Assembly: GCF_002684405.1 (NCBI RefSeq)
Contig: NZ_NYVD01000075.1
Span: 1 to 49,341, forward strand
Length of the DNA stretch: 49,341 nucleotides
From: Parvibaculum sp.
GTDB taxonomy: Bacteria; Pseudomonadota; Alphaproteobacteria; Parvibaculales; Parvibaculaceae
Direction of reading: 5' to 3'
The notes below the pieces were generated by a model. The model did not search any database and was not told where the DNA came from. It worked only from the letters and a program-made list of their open reading frames with translations. The first letter of the stretch is position 1. The number at the start of each line of letters is the position of its first letter. The translations under genes were made by a program, and so were the position numbers. Below, one piece after another: positions 27,501 to 34,942 of this stretch.

Positions 27501-27739
27501 TTCATGTAGATCATGTTGTCGACGCCGTTGACCGCATCTTCCATCGGCTGGGCGATGCTCTCTTCCACCACTTGCGCATCGGCGCCGGGATAGTTCGCGC
27601 TGACCGAGACGGTGGGCGGAGCGATGTCGGGATATTGCGAAACGGGCAATACCTGCAGCGACAGGATACCTGACAGCGTCACCACGATGGAAATCACCAT
27701 GGCAAGCCGGGGGCGCTTGATGAAGAGGTCGTAGATCAC
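24590..27739 (-). CDS. RND multidrug efflux pump (AcrB/MexB type)
   Basis: 1049 residues, the usual size for HAE1 pumps. Two repeats of six membrane helices flank large periplasmic loops. The N-terminus FIKRPRLAMVISIVVTLSG is typical. The proton-relay pair is Asp-Asp in GIVVDDAIIVVENVERV (about 400-416). GGSSVLF-type sequence follows (PGSSGVLFRQFAVAI), and the second-half relay lysine region is around LVALAAKNAILVNTFA. The start overlaps the adaptor stop by four bases (ATGA). It exports amphipathic drugs, bile-like compounds or solvents from periplasm or membrane using the proton gradient. A TolC-type outer-membrane partner is not in the window. Confidence 0.95.
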   Translation of the reverse strand: MIYDLFIKRPRLAMVISIVVTLSGILSLQVLPVSQYPDIAPPTVSVSANYPGADAQVVEESIAQPMEDAVNGVDNMIYMKSASNADGSYSLTISFAVGTDPDLATMNTQTRAAQAEANLPEDVKRTGVTVRKQSDDILQLYGFYTTGDKFDRLFLSNYLTLNVLNELKRVDGVGNAQIFGAADYSMRIWIDNPQLLANLGLTNQDLIQAIRNQNVQAPAGTLGAAPLSDDQSLQLTVRTKGRLKTAEEFGNIVVRAEPDGSFVRLKDVARVELSSKSFGENATLDGRPSAALAINLASGANAVTTAEAVQARVEELAKRFPEGLHYTKMIDGADFVNEMISKVADTLLEAFALVAIVVFVFLGRFRPTIIPLLAVPVAIIGAFTVLLAFGYSANTISLLALVLAIGIVVDDAIIVVENVERVMEEEPDLTPAQAAHKAMSEIAGSIIAITLVLLAVFIPVAVLPGSSGVLFRQFAVAISAAMVISGINALTLTPALCAMFLRPGEPASFMRPVSAFIHKAAGKYAAFIGRFVHVATVSLGAVVVIAILAFLAIRYTPAGFVPDEDKGYVVAIYQLPAGASLNRTIAIGDKAVDIIRKDPAVDNVVRVAGVDILGGGSAPNAGVMFVKLKDYAQRRSPDLYAPAVLGRLTPQLMAIPGANFIPLNPPAINGMGRAGGFEYILEALQGQSPTDMAAVTRALMVAGNQQPKIGSLFSTFDASTPQVRLDIDRDKAQTLGITISDVFTELQSQLGGYYVNDFNLFGRTWTVYLQAAKEYRSRIDDINAIQVRNDKGKMVPISSFATTHLDIGPRQITRYNNYRAVSLNGTAAPGYGLGEAMTAMEKISPETLPSGYAYEWTGLAKQQQEAAGQTGLVLGLAFVFAYLFLVALYESWVIPAAVLSSVVVAVLGALFGIWIAGLSFDLYAQIGIVVLVALAAKNAILVNTFALEQRSSGADLDHAATHGAEMRFRPVMMTSFAFIMGLVPLATASGPGAGAMVAVGVPVLFGMLFASSFGMLLIPLLFHTFQQWREKFGGWKPGMETVPGAEPDV

Positions 27740-28854
27740 TGCTGTCCCTCCGCCCCTTTGGCTTCATGGGCGGAGACGGTCATACCGGGCTGTACATTTT
27801 GCTGGCCGACCGTGATGACGCGGTCGCCTTCCGCGAGGCCCTTGGTGACGACGATGTCCTTGCCGATTTGTTCGCCTGTCTCGATCCGGCGGATCTCCGC
27901 CTTGCTGTCTTTGTCGACCACCAGCACATAGGCGCCCTGCTGATCGATCTGGAGCGACGCCTGAGGCACGGTGATACGCGGTTCGCCCTTGCGGTTCTCG
28001 ATGATGACAGTCACGAGCTGCTGGTCGACGAGGAGCAGGTCGGGATTGGGGAAGGACGCGCGCACCGTGATGGTATTGGTGGATTCATTTGCGCTGGGTT
28101 CGGCATAGAGAATGGTGCCATCGGGCCCGTATTCCGTTCCATCCGGCAGAAGGAGCTTCACCCTGACGCTCTCTTTCTTCGCGCCGTCTTTCACCAGCTC
28201 CGTATATTGGCGCGACGGCACGGGCCAGGTGACGTCGATGGGATCCTGCGCGACGAGAAGCGCCAGCGATCCGGAAGAGGGGCTTACATATGCGCCCTTG
28301 GAAAAGGAGGCCTTGCCGATGCGGCCGTCTATCGGGGCCTTGATGTCCGTATAGTCGAGATTGAGCTGGGCCAGCGAGACGGAGGCCTCCTGCGCCTGCA
28401 CGGCGGCTTTCGCCTTTTGCAGATTTGCCGTCGCATCGTCGAGCTGCGATTGAGCCACCGCCTTGCGGGCGACGAGCTTCCGCGCACGCTCATAGCTCGT
28501 CGTTGCAAGCCGTGCTTCCGCCTTCGCGCTGGCCAGATTGGCTTCGGCTTCCTTCAGGTCGGCCTGGTAGCGATCCTTCTCGATCACGAAAAGCAGATCG
28601 CCCTGCTTGACCCGGCTGCCTTCTTCATATTGAAGCGGGCCGAGATACCCCTCGACGCGGGCGCGGATTTCGACTTTCTCGGTCGCTTCGATTCGGCCGT
28701 TGAATTCCTGTCGGTTCCGCACGGCGTGCTGCTGGACCGAGACAACCTCGACTGCCGGAGCACCACCGCCCGGCATCTGCTGGGCAGACGCCGGTGACGC
28801 TACGGAAAGCCCAGCGGCGCAGAGAATAAATGCAGCGATGGGGAGGTGACGCAT
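27736..28854 (-). CDS. RND efflux periplasmic adaptor (AcrA/MexA type)
   Basis: 372 residues from ATG 28852-28854 with AAGGAAA upstream. A signal peptide covers about 1-24 (FILCAAGLSVASPASAQ). It has no lipobox cysteine, so it is not lipid-anchored in the way MexA is. Order of domains: membrane-proximal strand (EFNGRIEATEKVEIRAR), lipoyl half (VEGYLGPLQYEEGSRVKQGDLLFVIE), helical hairpin (about 95-165), second lipoyl half (YTDIKAPIDGRIG), then beta-barrel and membrane-proximal domains. It links the RND pump to an outer-membrane channel. Its promoter is shared with the divergent MarR regulator and contains a 24-bp palindrome. Confidence 0.93.
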   Translation of the reverse strand: MRHLPIAAFILCAAGLSVASPASAQQMPGGGAPAVEVVSVQQHAVRNRQEFNGRIEATEKVEIRARVEGYLGPLQYEEGSRVKQGDLLFVIEKDRYQADLKEAEANLASAKAEARLATTSYERARKLVARKAVAQSQLDDATANLQKAKAAVQAQEASVSLAQLNLDYTDIKAPIDGRIGKASFSKGAYVSPSSGSLALLVAQDPIDVTWPVPSRQYTELVKDGAKKESVRVKLLLPDGTEYGPDGTILYAEPSANESTNTITVRASFPNPDLLLVDQQLVTVIIENRKGEPRITVPQASLQIDQQGAYVLVVDKDSKAEIRRIETGEQIGKDIVVTKGLAEGDRVITVGQQNVQPGMTVSAHEAKGAEGQQ

Positions 28855-29001
28855 ATAGTTTTCCTTGGTCCAGGGTGCCTTTTGGGGGCCGAGATATGCC
28901 TTTATGCAGGGCGGCAGACAGGCGCGCCGGGCAGGCAGGAAGGCCGCAGAACTTTGGGGGGCGGCGAAGGGCCGGCAAAAGGAGCTATTGCCAGCCGCCA
29001 A

Positions 29002-29055
29002 TTCAACTTTAAAATGCTTGCAAGAAAGCTTTCTTGCAAGTGAAATTTAGTTGAA
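29002..29055. promoter_or_regulatory. MarR operator: 24-bp perfect palindrome in a larger dyad
   Basis: 29017-29040 is a perfect 24-bp palindrome built from three adjacent 8-bp palindromes: CTTGCAAG, then AAAGCTTT, then CTTGCAAG. Outer arms TTCAACT (29002-29008) and AGTTGAA (29049-29055) extend the symmetry to 54 bp. TTGCAA on either strand could serve as a -35 element for the adaptor gene or the MarR gene, with AT-rich sequence at the -10 distance. It sits between the two divergent genes and is a strong candidate for the MarR repressor site. Confidence 0.7.
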
Positions 29056-29078
29056 ATTAGAGGGAGTGCAAGAGGGGC

Positions 29079-29591
29079 GTGAAGGAAAATAGGGAAGATA
29101 CGGAAACGCTGCTGAGCGAGCAGGCCTCGAATTGGCCGGAGGTCGACACGCCCGCGCACAGGCTGGTGATCCGGCTTTTGAGGCTGCAGGGCCTTATGCG
29201 GCAGGTTGCCAATGTCCAGATCCGTAAATTCGGCCTTTCCGGCGTCGAGGTCGATGCGCTGGCCACATTGCGCAAGATGTCCACGGACGAGCCGGTTCGG
29301 CCTTCTGTCCTGTCCCGTCATCTTCTGATCACCTCGGGCGGTATGACGCGGGCCCTGAAATCCCTTTCGGAGAAGGGACTGATCGAGCTTATGCCGGATG
29401 CGGAGGACAAGCGAGGCAAGAACATCCGCCTCACTGAAAAGGGCAAGGCGCTAAGCGAAGATGTGATCCACGCGATTCTGGAAAGTCAGGGCAAGCTGTG
29501 GAAGCAATCCGGTGCGAATGAAAAGCAGATCAGGAAGCTCGACGACGCATTGAAGTCCATGCTCTCCAACATTGAAGCTTCGGATGGGTGA
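29079..29591 (+). CDS. MarR-family regulator of the RND pump
   Basis: 170 residues from a GTG start with AGAGG close upstream. A MarR winged helix: helix-turn-helix around VRPSVLSRHLLITSGGMTRALKSL (about 73-96) and the wing with DAEDKRGKNIRLTEKG (about 107-122). The N-terminal 35 residues are a polar extension that may contribute to the dimer. It is divergent from the adaptor-pump operon and has the palindrome at 29017-29040 about 50 bases ahead of its start. It is expected to repress both itself and the pump, with release by a ligand. The family would fit sensing of phenolic or hydrophobic compounds. Confidence 0.86.
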   Translation: MKENREDTETLLSEQASNWPEVDTPAHRLVIRLLRLQGLMRQVANVQIRKFGLSGVEVDALATLRKMSTDEPVRPSVLSRHLLITSGGMTRALKSLSEKGLIELMPDAEDKRGKNIRLTEKGKALSEDVIHAILESQGKLWKQSGANEKQIRKLDDALKSMLSNIEASDG

Positions 29592-29709
29592 AAAATCCAT
29601 CGGTTCCGGATCATTCTCCCGCCCCACAACGGCACATTCGGCATGAGCGGGCCTGCGCCTGCGTGATAGACCTGTCGCGATGAGAAACACGGCGACGGGA
29701 GCGGCCTGA

Positions 29710-30573
29710 ATGGTGCAAGACACGGAATCCAGAACGGCCCGGCCACGGAAAAAGGCGATGCGCGTAAAGCCGCAGTTCATCGGTCTCGCCGGGCTGATGG
29801 CGGTCATGGTGATCGGCGCCGCCGCATTCGTCGGATACAACTCCGCCGACGCACAGAAAGTTTCCGACCGCAGCAGTGCCCTCGCGATGACGGCAGCGAG
29901 CGGGGCAGGGCAGCAGGCGCAGCCCGCGACAACAGCAAGCGTCTATGGTTTCCGTTCCGCCGAATTCGGCGACGACGAGAAGGCGATCCGTGCGGCGATC
30001 AAGAAGGATTTCGGGATCGGCCAGGACAAAATCCTTGTACGGGACAATCTTGCCACCGGCACGCGCGCGCTCGTGATCCGTACCGAAAACCTCTTGCCGG
30101 ACACCGGCGCCGCCCGGATCGGTTACATCATCGGCTACAAGTCCAAGGGTCTGACCCAGGTGAATATCATCTGGGGAACGCCGGTTTCAGCCCAGGCGAA
30201 AGGCATGCAGGTCGCCAAAACGGCAGTGATGCTGAAATCCTATTTCTCGAAACTCGGCTTCGACCCGAAACGACAAGTGGCCGACCGCCGCTTGCGCAAT
30301 GGCGGCATCCTCGTCTTCCGTGCAACCGACACGAAGAACCGTCTGGTGCAGATCGTCTATCGCGAGGCGGATACCGAGAACCGCGCGGCCGCAAGCGATG
30401 CGAAGAAGGGCGATCCCGTCTCGGCGGCGAAGGCCGCAGAAGATGAAACCGACGAACCGGCAACGATCGGCGACGGCAAGGGCGGGACGAAGAAAGCCTA
30501 TATTCTGAGGCTGTCCTACGTACTCGATCCGCAGCGCCCCGATGTCATGCGCATCGAAAAGGGTGCGTTCTGA
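29710..30573 (+). CDS. Membrane-anchored periplasmic protein, unknown
   Basis: 287 residues. A basic N-terminus (RTARPRKKAMRVK) is followed by one hydrophobic helix (about 23-45, ending GYNSADAQ), acting as an anchor or uncleaved signal. From about residue 80 a folded domain begins (YGFRSAEFGDDEKAIRAAIKKDFGIG). It includes alternating strand-like segments (TRALVIRTENLLP, RIGYIIGYKSKGLTQVNIIWG) and a helix (QVAKTAVMLKSYFSKLGF). The C-terminus is rich in Lys, Asp and Ala, then strand-like (YILRLSYVLDPQRPDVMRIEKGAF). I do not recognise the family. It stands alone between a MarR gene and the convergent ABC exporter genes, with only 9 bases to the latter. Confidence 0.75.
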   Translation: MVQDTESRTARPRKKAMRVKPQFIGLAGLMAVMVIGAAAFVGYNSADAQKVSDRSSALAMTAASGAGQQAQPATTASVYGFRSAEFGDDEKAIRAAIKKDFGIGQDKILVRDNLATGTRALVIRTENLLPDTGAARIGYIIGYKSKGLTQVNIIWGTPVSAQAKGMQVAKTAVMLKSYFSKLGFDPKRQVADRRLRNGGILVFRATDTKNRLVQIVYREADTENRAAASDAKKGDPVSAAKAAEDETDEPATIGDGKGGTKKAYILRLSYVLDPQRPDVMRIEKGAF

Positions 30574-30582
30574 GCGCCGGTC

Positions 30583-32478
30583 CTAGGCCTCGCCGCTGAC
30601 ATCCTGCACCTGAAGTTCGTAAAGCGTCTTGTAGAGACCGCCCAGCGCCATGAGTTCCTCATGGCTGCCGATCTCGCGCACTTCGCCATGGGTGAGCACC
30701 ACGATCTTGTCGGCCTCCCGGATCGTCTGCAGGCGATGCGCGATGATGATAGAGGTGCGCCCGCGCGTCAGTTCGCGCAACGCATCCTGAATGACGATCT
30801 CCGTTTCCGTGTCGATGCTCGCCGTCGCCTCGTCGAGGATCAGGATTTCCGGGTTCATTGCCAGCACGCGTGCGAACGCCAGAAGCTGGCGCTGGCCATG
30901 GCTGAGATTGCGCCCGCGCTCCGTCAGCACCGTGTCGTATCCCTGCGGCAGGGCGCGGATGAAGGGATCGGCATGCACCATCCGGGCCGCGCGTTCCGCC
31001 GCTTCGCGCGTGATGGCTGGATGTCCGAGTGCGATATTCTCGTAAACGCTGCCCGAAAAGATATGGAAGTCCTGCAAAACGACGCCGATCCGCGTTCGGA
31101 TCTCGGCAGGCAGGACCTGCATGATGTCTATTCCGTCGATCAGGATCGATCCTGGCGTCACATCGTAGAAGCGGCAGAGCAGCCGGATAAGGCTCGTCTT
31201 GCCCGAGCCCGTGGGGCCGACGATCGCAACCTTCTCGCCCGGCTCGATGGCGAAGCTGACATCCTTGAGGATCGTGTTGTCGGGTGAGTAGCCGAAAGTG
31301 AGATGATCGAAAGTGACGCGGCCCTCGAGCTTTTCGGGAAGATGCCGGGGCTTCGACGGTTCAGCCAGCGCCTCGTCCCAGTCCAGCGCCTGGAAGATGC
31401 GCTCCGAACTCGCCATCGCCCGGAAAAGTACGTTCCATTGTTCGCCCATGGCGACGATGGGCCGAAACATCATGTCGGCAAATTGCGCAAAGAGGACGAC
31501 GCTGCCCAGCGTGGCCGTTCCGCCCAGCACATGATGGCCGCCGAACCAGATGATCATCGACATGGCGAGAAAGGCCATGCTGTCCATGGTCGGGCCGTAA
31601 AAGCTCTCGATCAGGATTGCCCGGTTTTCCTGTCCCCGATTGTCGCGATTGATGGAGGTGTAGTGATCGTAGTTGAGCCGCTCGCGTCCATAGAGCTGCA
31701 CGACTTCGATGCCGGAAAGGTTTTCCTGCATGTTCTCGTTAAGGCGCGAAAGCGAGGACCGGATCGCCCGATAGACACGCCGTGACGCGACCCGGAAGAC
31801 ATAGGTGGCGACGGCGGCAATCGGCAGCAGCACCATCAGTTCGCCGGTCAGCACCGGATCGAGCGCAAGCATGACCGAGACGGCAACGAAGAAGGGCACG
31901 AATTCGCCCAGGAGCACGCCGAAGCCTGCCAGCAATTCGAAAAGCGTCTCGATGTCGTTGGTCAGGCGGGTCATCACCCGGCCCACGGCGACGCGGTCGT
32001 AGAAGCTCGAGGGCAGCCGCTCCAGATGTGCGAAGAGATCGCGCCGGAGATCGCGCAGCGCATGGAGCACGGTGCGCGCCAGCATGATGCGGAAGCCATG
32101 GCTGAACACGGCCCACAAGACTGTCCACACAGCAAAGAGCATGCAGGCGGTAATGAGCGGATGAAGCGAGAGCGACGACGCGAGGAAACCGTTCAGCGCC
32201 TTCTGGCCGAAATCGGGGGCGGTCGTGCCGGATTCGGGCAGCAGGATGCCGTCCACCACAACGCGGCTGATGACGACGGGAGCAAGGACCGCGGCGCTGG
32301 CAGACAGCAGCACCAGACCGATGGCAATGAAGCCTTGCGTCCGATAGGGCTTCATCCAGCTGAAAAGCCGTTTCAGCAAGGCAAAGTCGACGCCGGTCGT
32401 TTCGATATCGTCTTCGAAGACGGAATAGTCGCGCTTGGGCTTTTCCTGTTCCGGCGTCATCCGGTCGACCGTACTCAT
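30583..32478 (-). CDS. ABC exporter half-transporter, MdlB-like (canonical Walker B)
   Basis: 631 residues. Six membrane helices (about residues 45-330) are followed by a nucleotide-binding domain. Walker A is GPTGSGKTSL (about 417-426), Walker B ILILDEATAS with the catalytic glutamate present, and the switch histidine is IIIAHRL. The signature is NLSHGQRQ instead of LSGGQ, so the signature is degenerate. With its partner it should form a heterodimer with one active and one degenerate ATP site, as in MdlAB or TM287/288. The start overlaps the stop of its partner by four bases. It exports an unknown lipid or drug substrate. It ends 9 bases from a convergent gene with no clear terminator between. 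Confidence 0.9.
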   Translation of the reverse strand: MSTVDRMTPEQEKPKRDYSVFEDDIETTGVDFALLKRLFSWMKPYRTQGFIAIGLVLLSASAAVLAPVVISRVVVDGILLPESGTTAPDFGQKALNGFLASSLSLHPLITACMLFAVWTVLWAVFSHGFRIMLARTVLHALRDLRRDLFAHLERLPSSFYDRVAVGRVMTRLTNDIETLFELLAGFGVLLGEFVPFFVAVSVMLALDPVLTGELMVLLPIAAVATYVFRVASRRVYRAIRSSLSRLNENMQENLSGIEVVQLYGRERLNYDHYTSINRDNRGQENRAILIESFYGPTMDSMAFLAMSMIIWFGGHHVLGGTATLGSVVLFAQFADMMFRPIVAMGEQWNVLFRAMASSERIFQALDWDEALAEPSKPRHLPEKLEGRVTFDHLTFGYSPDNTILKDVSFAIEPGEKVAIVGPTGSGKTSLIRLLCRFYDVTPGSILIDGIDIMQVLPAEIRTRIGVVLQDFHIFSGSVYENIALGHPAITREAAERAARMVHADPFIRALPQGYDTVLTERGRNLSHGQRQLLAFARVLAMNPEILILDEATASIDTETEIVIQDALRELTRGRTSIIIAHRLQTIREADKIVVLTHGEVREIGSHEELMALGGLYKTLYELQVQDVSGEA

Positions 32479-34346
32479 GACGGTTCCTCCCCTTCCTGCC
32501 GGCCAAGGTCGTCTTCAAGCGAGGCGCGCTGTCCTTGCGCACGTTCGAGCGCGGCATATAGACCGTTGCGGGCAAGAAGCTCGCTATGCGTACCGGTCTC
32601 CGCGACGCGGCCATCCTCGAGCACAACGATGCGGTCCGCATGGCGCGCGGTGGAAACGCGGTGCGATACCATCATCGTGGTGCGGCCTTTTCTGAGTGTC
32701 TTCAGACGGGAGAGGATGAACTCTTCCGTCTCGGTATCCACCGACGAGAAGCAATCGTCGAGCAGAAGCACCGGCGTTTCCCGGATCAGGCCGCGGGCCA
32801 GGCTTGCGCGCTGCTTCTGTCCGCCCGACAAGGTGACGCCGCGCTCGCCGACCATGGTTTCGAGCCGCTCGGGAAAGCGCTTGATCGTGGTTTCGAGATC
32901 GGCCGCTTCCGCCGCGCCCCATACCGCCTCGGCTTCTCGCGAGGGATTGTCGTAGGAAATATTCTGCTGCAGATGCGCGGCGAAAAGGAACGGATCCTGC
33001 GGCACCAGAGCGATCTGGCTGCGTAGCTGCGTCAGCGGCAGCATGCGGATATCGCGCCCGTCGAGATAGACCGTGCCCGGTGGCGGGTCGAGCAGGCGGA
33101 CGAGACAGCGCAGCAGGGTGGATTTGCCCGAGCCCACGCGGCCCAGTATCGCGATCATCTCGCCCGCTTCGATATTGAGGGACACGTCGTTGAGCGCCGG
33201 CCAGCCATCCGGTGCGTCGCCGGAGGACGATGGATGCCGGTAGGAAAGCCCGTTGACGGTAAGCGTTCCGCCGATCCGGTCGAGCGGGGCGGCATCGGGT
33301 TCGTCGCGGATTTCCGGACGATGGTCGAGAATCTCGAAAATGCGCGCCGCAGCCGACCCGCCACGCTGAAACAGCGTGACCATAATGCCACCTTCCTTGA
33401 TCGGCGCCAGCATCATGGCGAGATAGAAGATGAAGGCGGTGAAGGTGCCGATACTGATACCGCCCGACATGACCAGATGGCCGCCATAGCCGACCACCGC
33501 GAGCGTGGTGAAGCCGGTGGCGACCAGCATGGTCGAGGTGAGCGCCGAATTCAGGAACATCAGCCGGTAATAGTCCCGTGCATAGGTATCCGACGTCTTC
33601 TCGAAGCGGTCGATCTCGCGGTCTTCCTGGGCGTGGGTCTGGATGGTGCGGATGCCGTTCAGGTTTTCCTGCACTTGAGCCGACAGGATGGAAAAGCCCT
33701 GTTGAACCAGCATGGACTGGCCGAAGATGCGCTTTGCAATGAGCCAGCCCGCCACGCCGAAGACAGGAAGCGCCGGCACCATCAGCAGCGTCAGCATGGC
33801 CGATTGATGGAACATGAAGGCAAAGGCGATGATTCCGGAGAAACCCAGGACGAAAAGAAGCCGGGTGCCGAGCCCCACCATCTGCCGAATGAGGGTGATG
33901 TCATTGATCGCCCGCGCCATCAGATCGCCCGTGGTGAAACGCGAGAAGAAACGCGGCCCCTGAAGTTCCAGATGCCAGTAAAGGCGTTGGCGCAGCTCAT
34001 AGGCGACTTCGACCCCAACCTCCCGGACGAAACGCCGCCCGAAGCTGAACGCGATATAGCGAAGCACCATCAGTCCCAATATGGCGAGCGCGGGCAGGGC
34101 AAGGGCGTAGCTGCCTGCCGCGATCCGGTCGATGCCCTCTTTCAGGAAGAGCGGCATGAAGGCTTCCAGAAGCCGTCCCAGATTGATGAGCGACATGCCC
34201 CCCCAGAAGCGCCATTTGTGACGCTGCACGAAGGGGATAAGCCGCCTGAGCGGATGGGCTCCTTGCATGTCATCGGATGATGCCGGGGCCGCAGCCGGGA
34301 TCGGCTCGGTCTCTGGATCGGGGCTGGATGTCGCGGATAAGGCCAT
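32475..34346 (-). CDS. ABC exporter half-transporter, MdlA-like (degenerate Walker B)
   Basis: 623 residues. Six helices, then an NBD with Walker A GRVGSGKSTL (about 393-402), a full signature LSGGQKQR, and Walker B VLLLDDCFSS. In Walker B, aspartate replaces the catalytic glutamate. The switch histidine is present in MMVSHRVSTARHADR. The pairing of a good signature here with a good Walker B in the partner gives one complete composite site. The degenerate signature of the partner faces this Walker B. The N-terminus has an unusually acidic, proline-rich extension (PDPETEPIPAAAPASSDD). It is the first gene of the two-gene operon. Confidence 0.9.
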   Translation of the reverse strand: MALSATSSPDPETEPIPAAAPASSDDMQGAHPLRRLIPFVQRHKWRFWGGMSLINLGRLLEAFMPLFLKEGIDRIAAGSYALALPALAILGLMVLRYIAFSFGRRFVREVGVEVAYELRQRLYWHLELQGPRFFSRFTTGDLMARAINDITLIRQMVGLGTRLLFVLGFSGIIAFAFMFHQSAMLTLLMVPALPVFGVAGWLIAKRIFGQSMLVQQGFSILSAQVQENLNGIRTIQTHAQEDREIDRFEKTSDTYARDYYRLMFLNSALTSTMLVATGFTTLAVVGYGGHLVMSGGISIGTFTAFIFYLAMMLAPIKEGGIMVTLFQRGGSAAARIFEILDHRPEIRDEPDAAPLDRIGGTLTVNGLSYRHPSSSGDAPDGWPALNDVSLNIEAGEMIAILGRVGSGKSTLLRCLVRLLDPPPGTVYLDGRDIRMLPLTQLRSQIALVPQDPFLFAAHLQQNISYDNPSREAEAVWGAAEAADLETTIKRFPERLETMVGERGVTLSGGQKQRASLARGLIRETPVLLLDDCFSSVDTETEEFILSRLKTLRKGRTTMMVSHRVSTARHADRIVVLEDGRVAETGTHSELLARNGLYAALERAQGQRASLEDDLGRQEGEEPS

Positions 34347-34942
34347 GAATACGGACCGGGTTCGGCTGGGAAGGCACAGAAACCCCGTCCCCGGCGCAAG
34401 CCCGGAAGACAGGAAACGGTCCGCCTGCCGGAAGATGCCTCCTCCTCCCTTCCCGCAGCGTCGGGCTCACTCTAGGGGGGCTTTGTGTGATTCGGAAGAT
34501 AGGGGTGAGATTCGGCTGGAGCCGTCGAAAAACGAGCGGTCACGGGCCGGGGAGGGGGAATGCGCGGCCCGCGGTCGGCGCGCTGTGGAAAATATTCAGT
34601 AGGGGAACTAAATAAGGTTCGCCGCGTGCGATCGAGCGCAGTTATTGCGTAGCCCGGCTACGGAGTAGGCATTCTGAGTTATCGAATGTCGAGCTATGTA
34701 ATCCGAATACATGAAAATTGCGACGAGGTTGAGTTGACGTGAAAGAGCTTTGTAATCGAACAGGCATTTCATCTTCACCTCTTGGCCTCACTGCCTAAGG
34801 TCCCGTGCAGGGATCCTGAACTGGCACGCGTTATGGCGATGGGGGATGCGGCTGCAGGAGGCGGCCACATGACATGACGCATGCCGGTTGGCGCCTGCGC
34901 GTGGCGGGCGAAGGGTCGATAACAGTATGGGGAGGTCCCGTA
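34347..34942. other. 596-bp intergenic region with divergent promoters
   Basis: This gap separates the minus-strand ABC operon from the plus-strand DUF1329 gene. A possible sigma70 promoter for DUF1329 is TTGAGT at 34729-34734 and TGTAAT at 34751-34756, 16 bp apart, in an AT-rich block (34680-34770). That would give a leader of about 180 bases. A small palindrome GTAGCC-C-GGCTAC lies at about 34650-34662. I see no gene with a ribosome site and no tRNA, CRISPR or repeat family. The short reading that would extend DUF1329 upstream from 34874 has no ribosome site. Confidence 0.4.

Noticed and set aside
26432-27673. 413-codon open frame on the plus strand over the RND pump gene
   Set aside because: Antisense shadow of a fully conserved RND gene.
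34646-34666. GTAGCCCGGCTAC as a terminator or riboswitch
   Set aside because: One-base loop and no T-run; too small to support either role.
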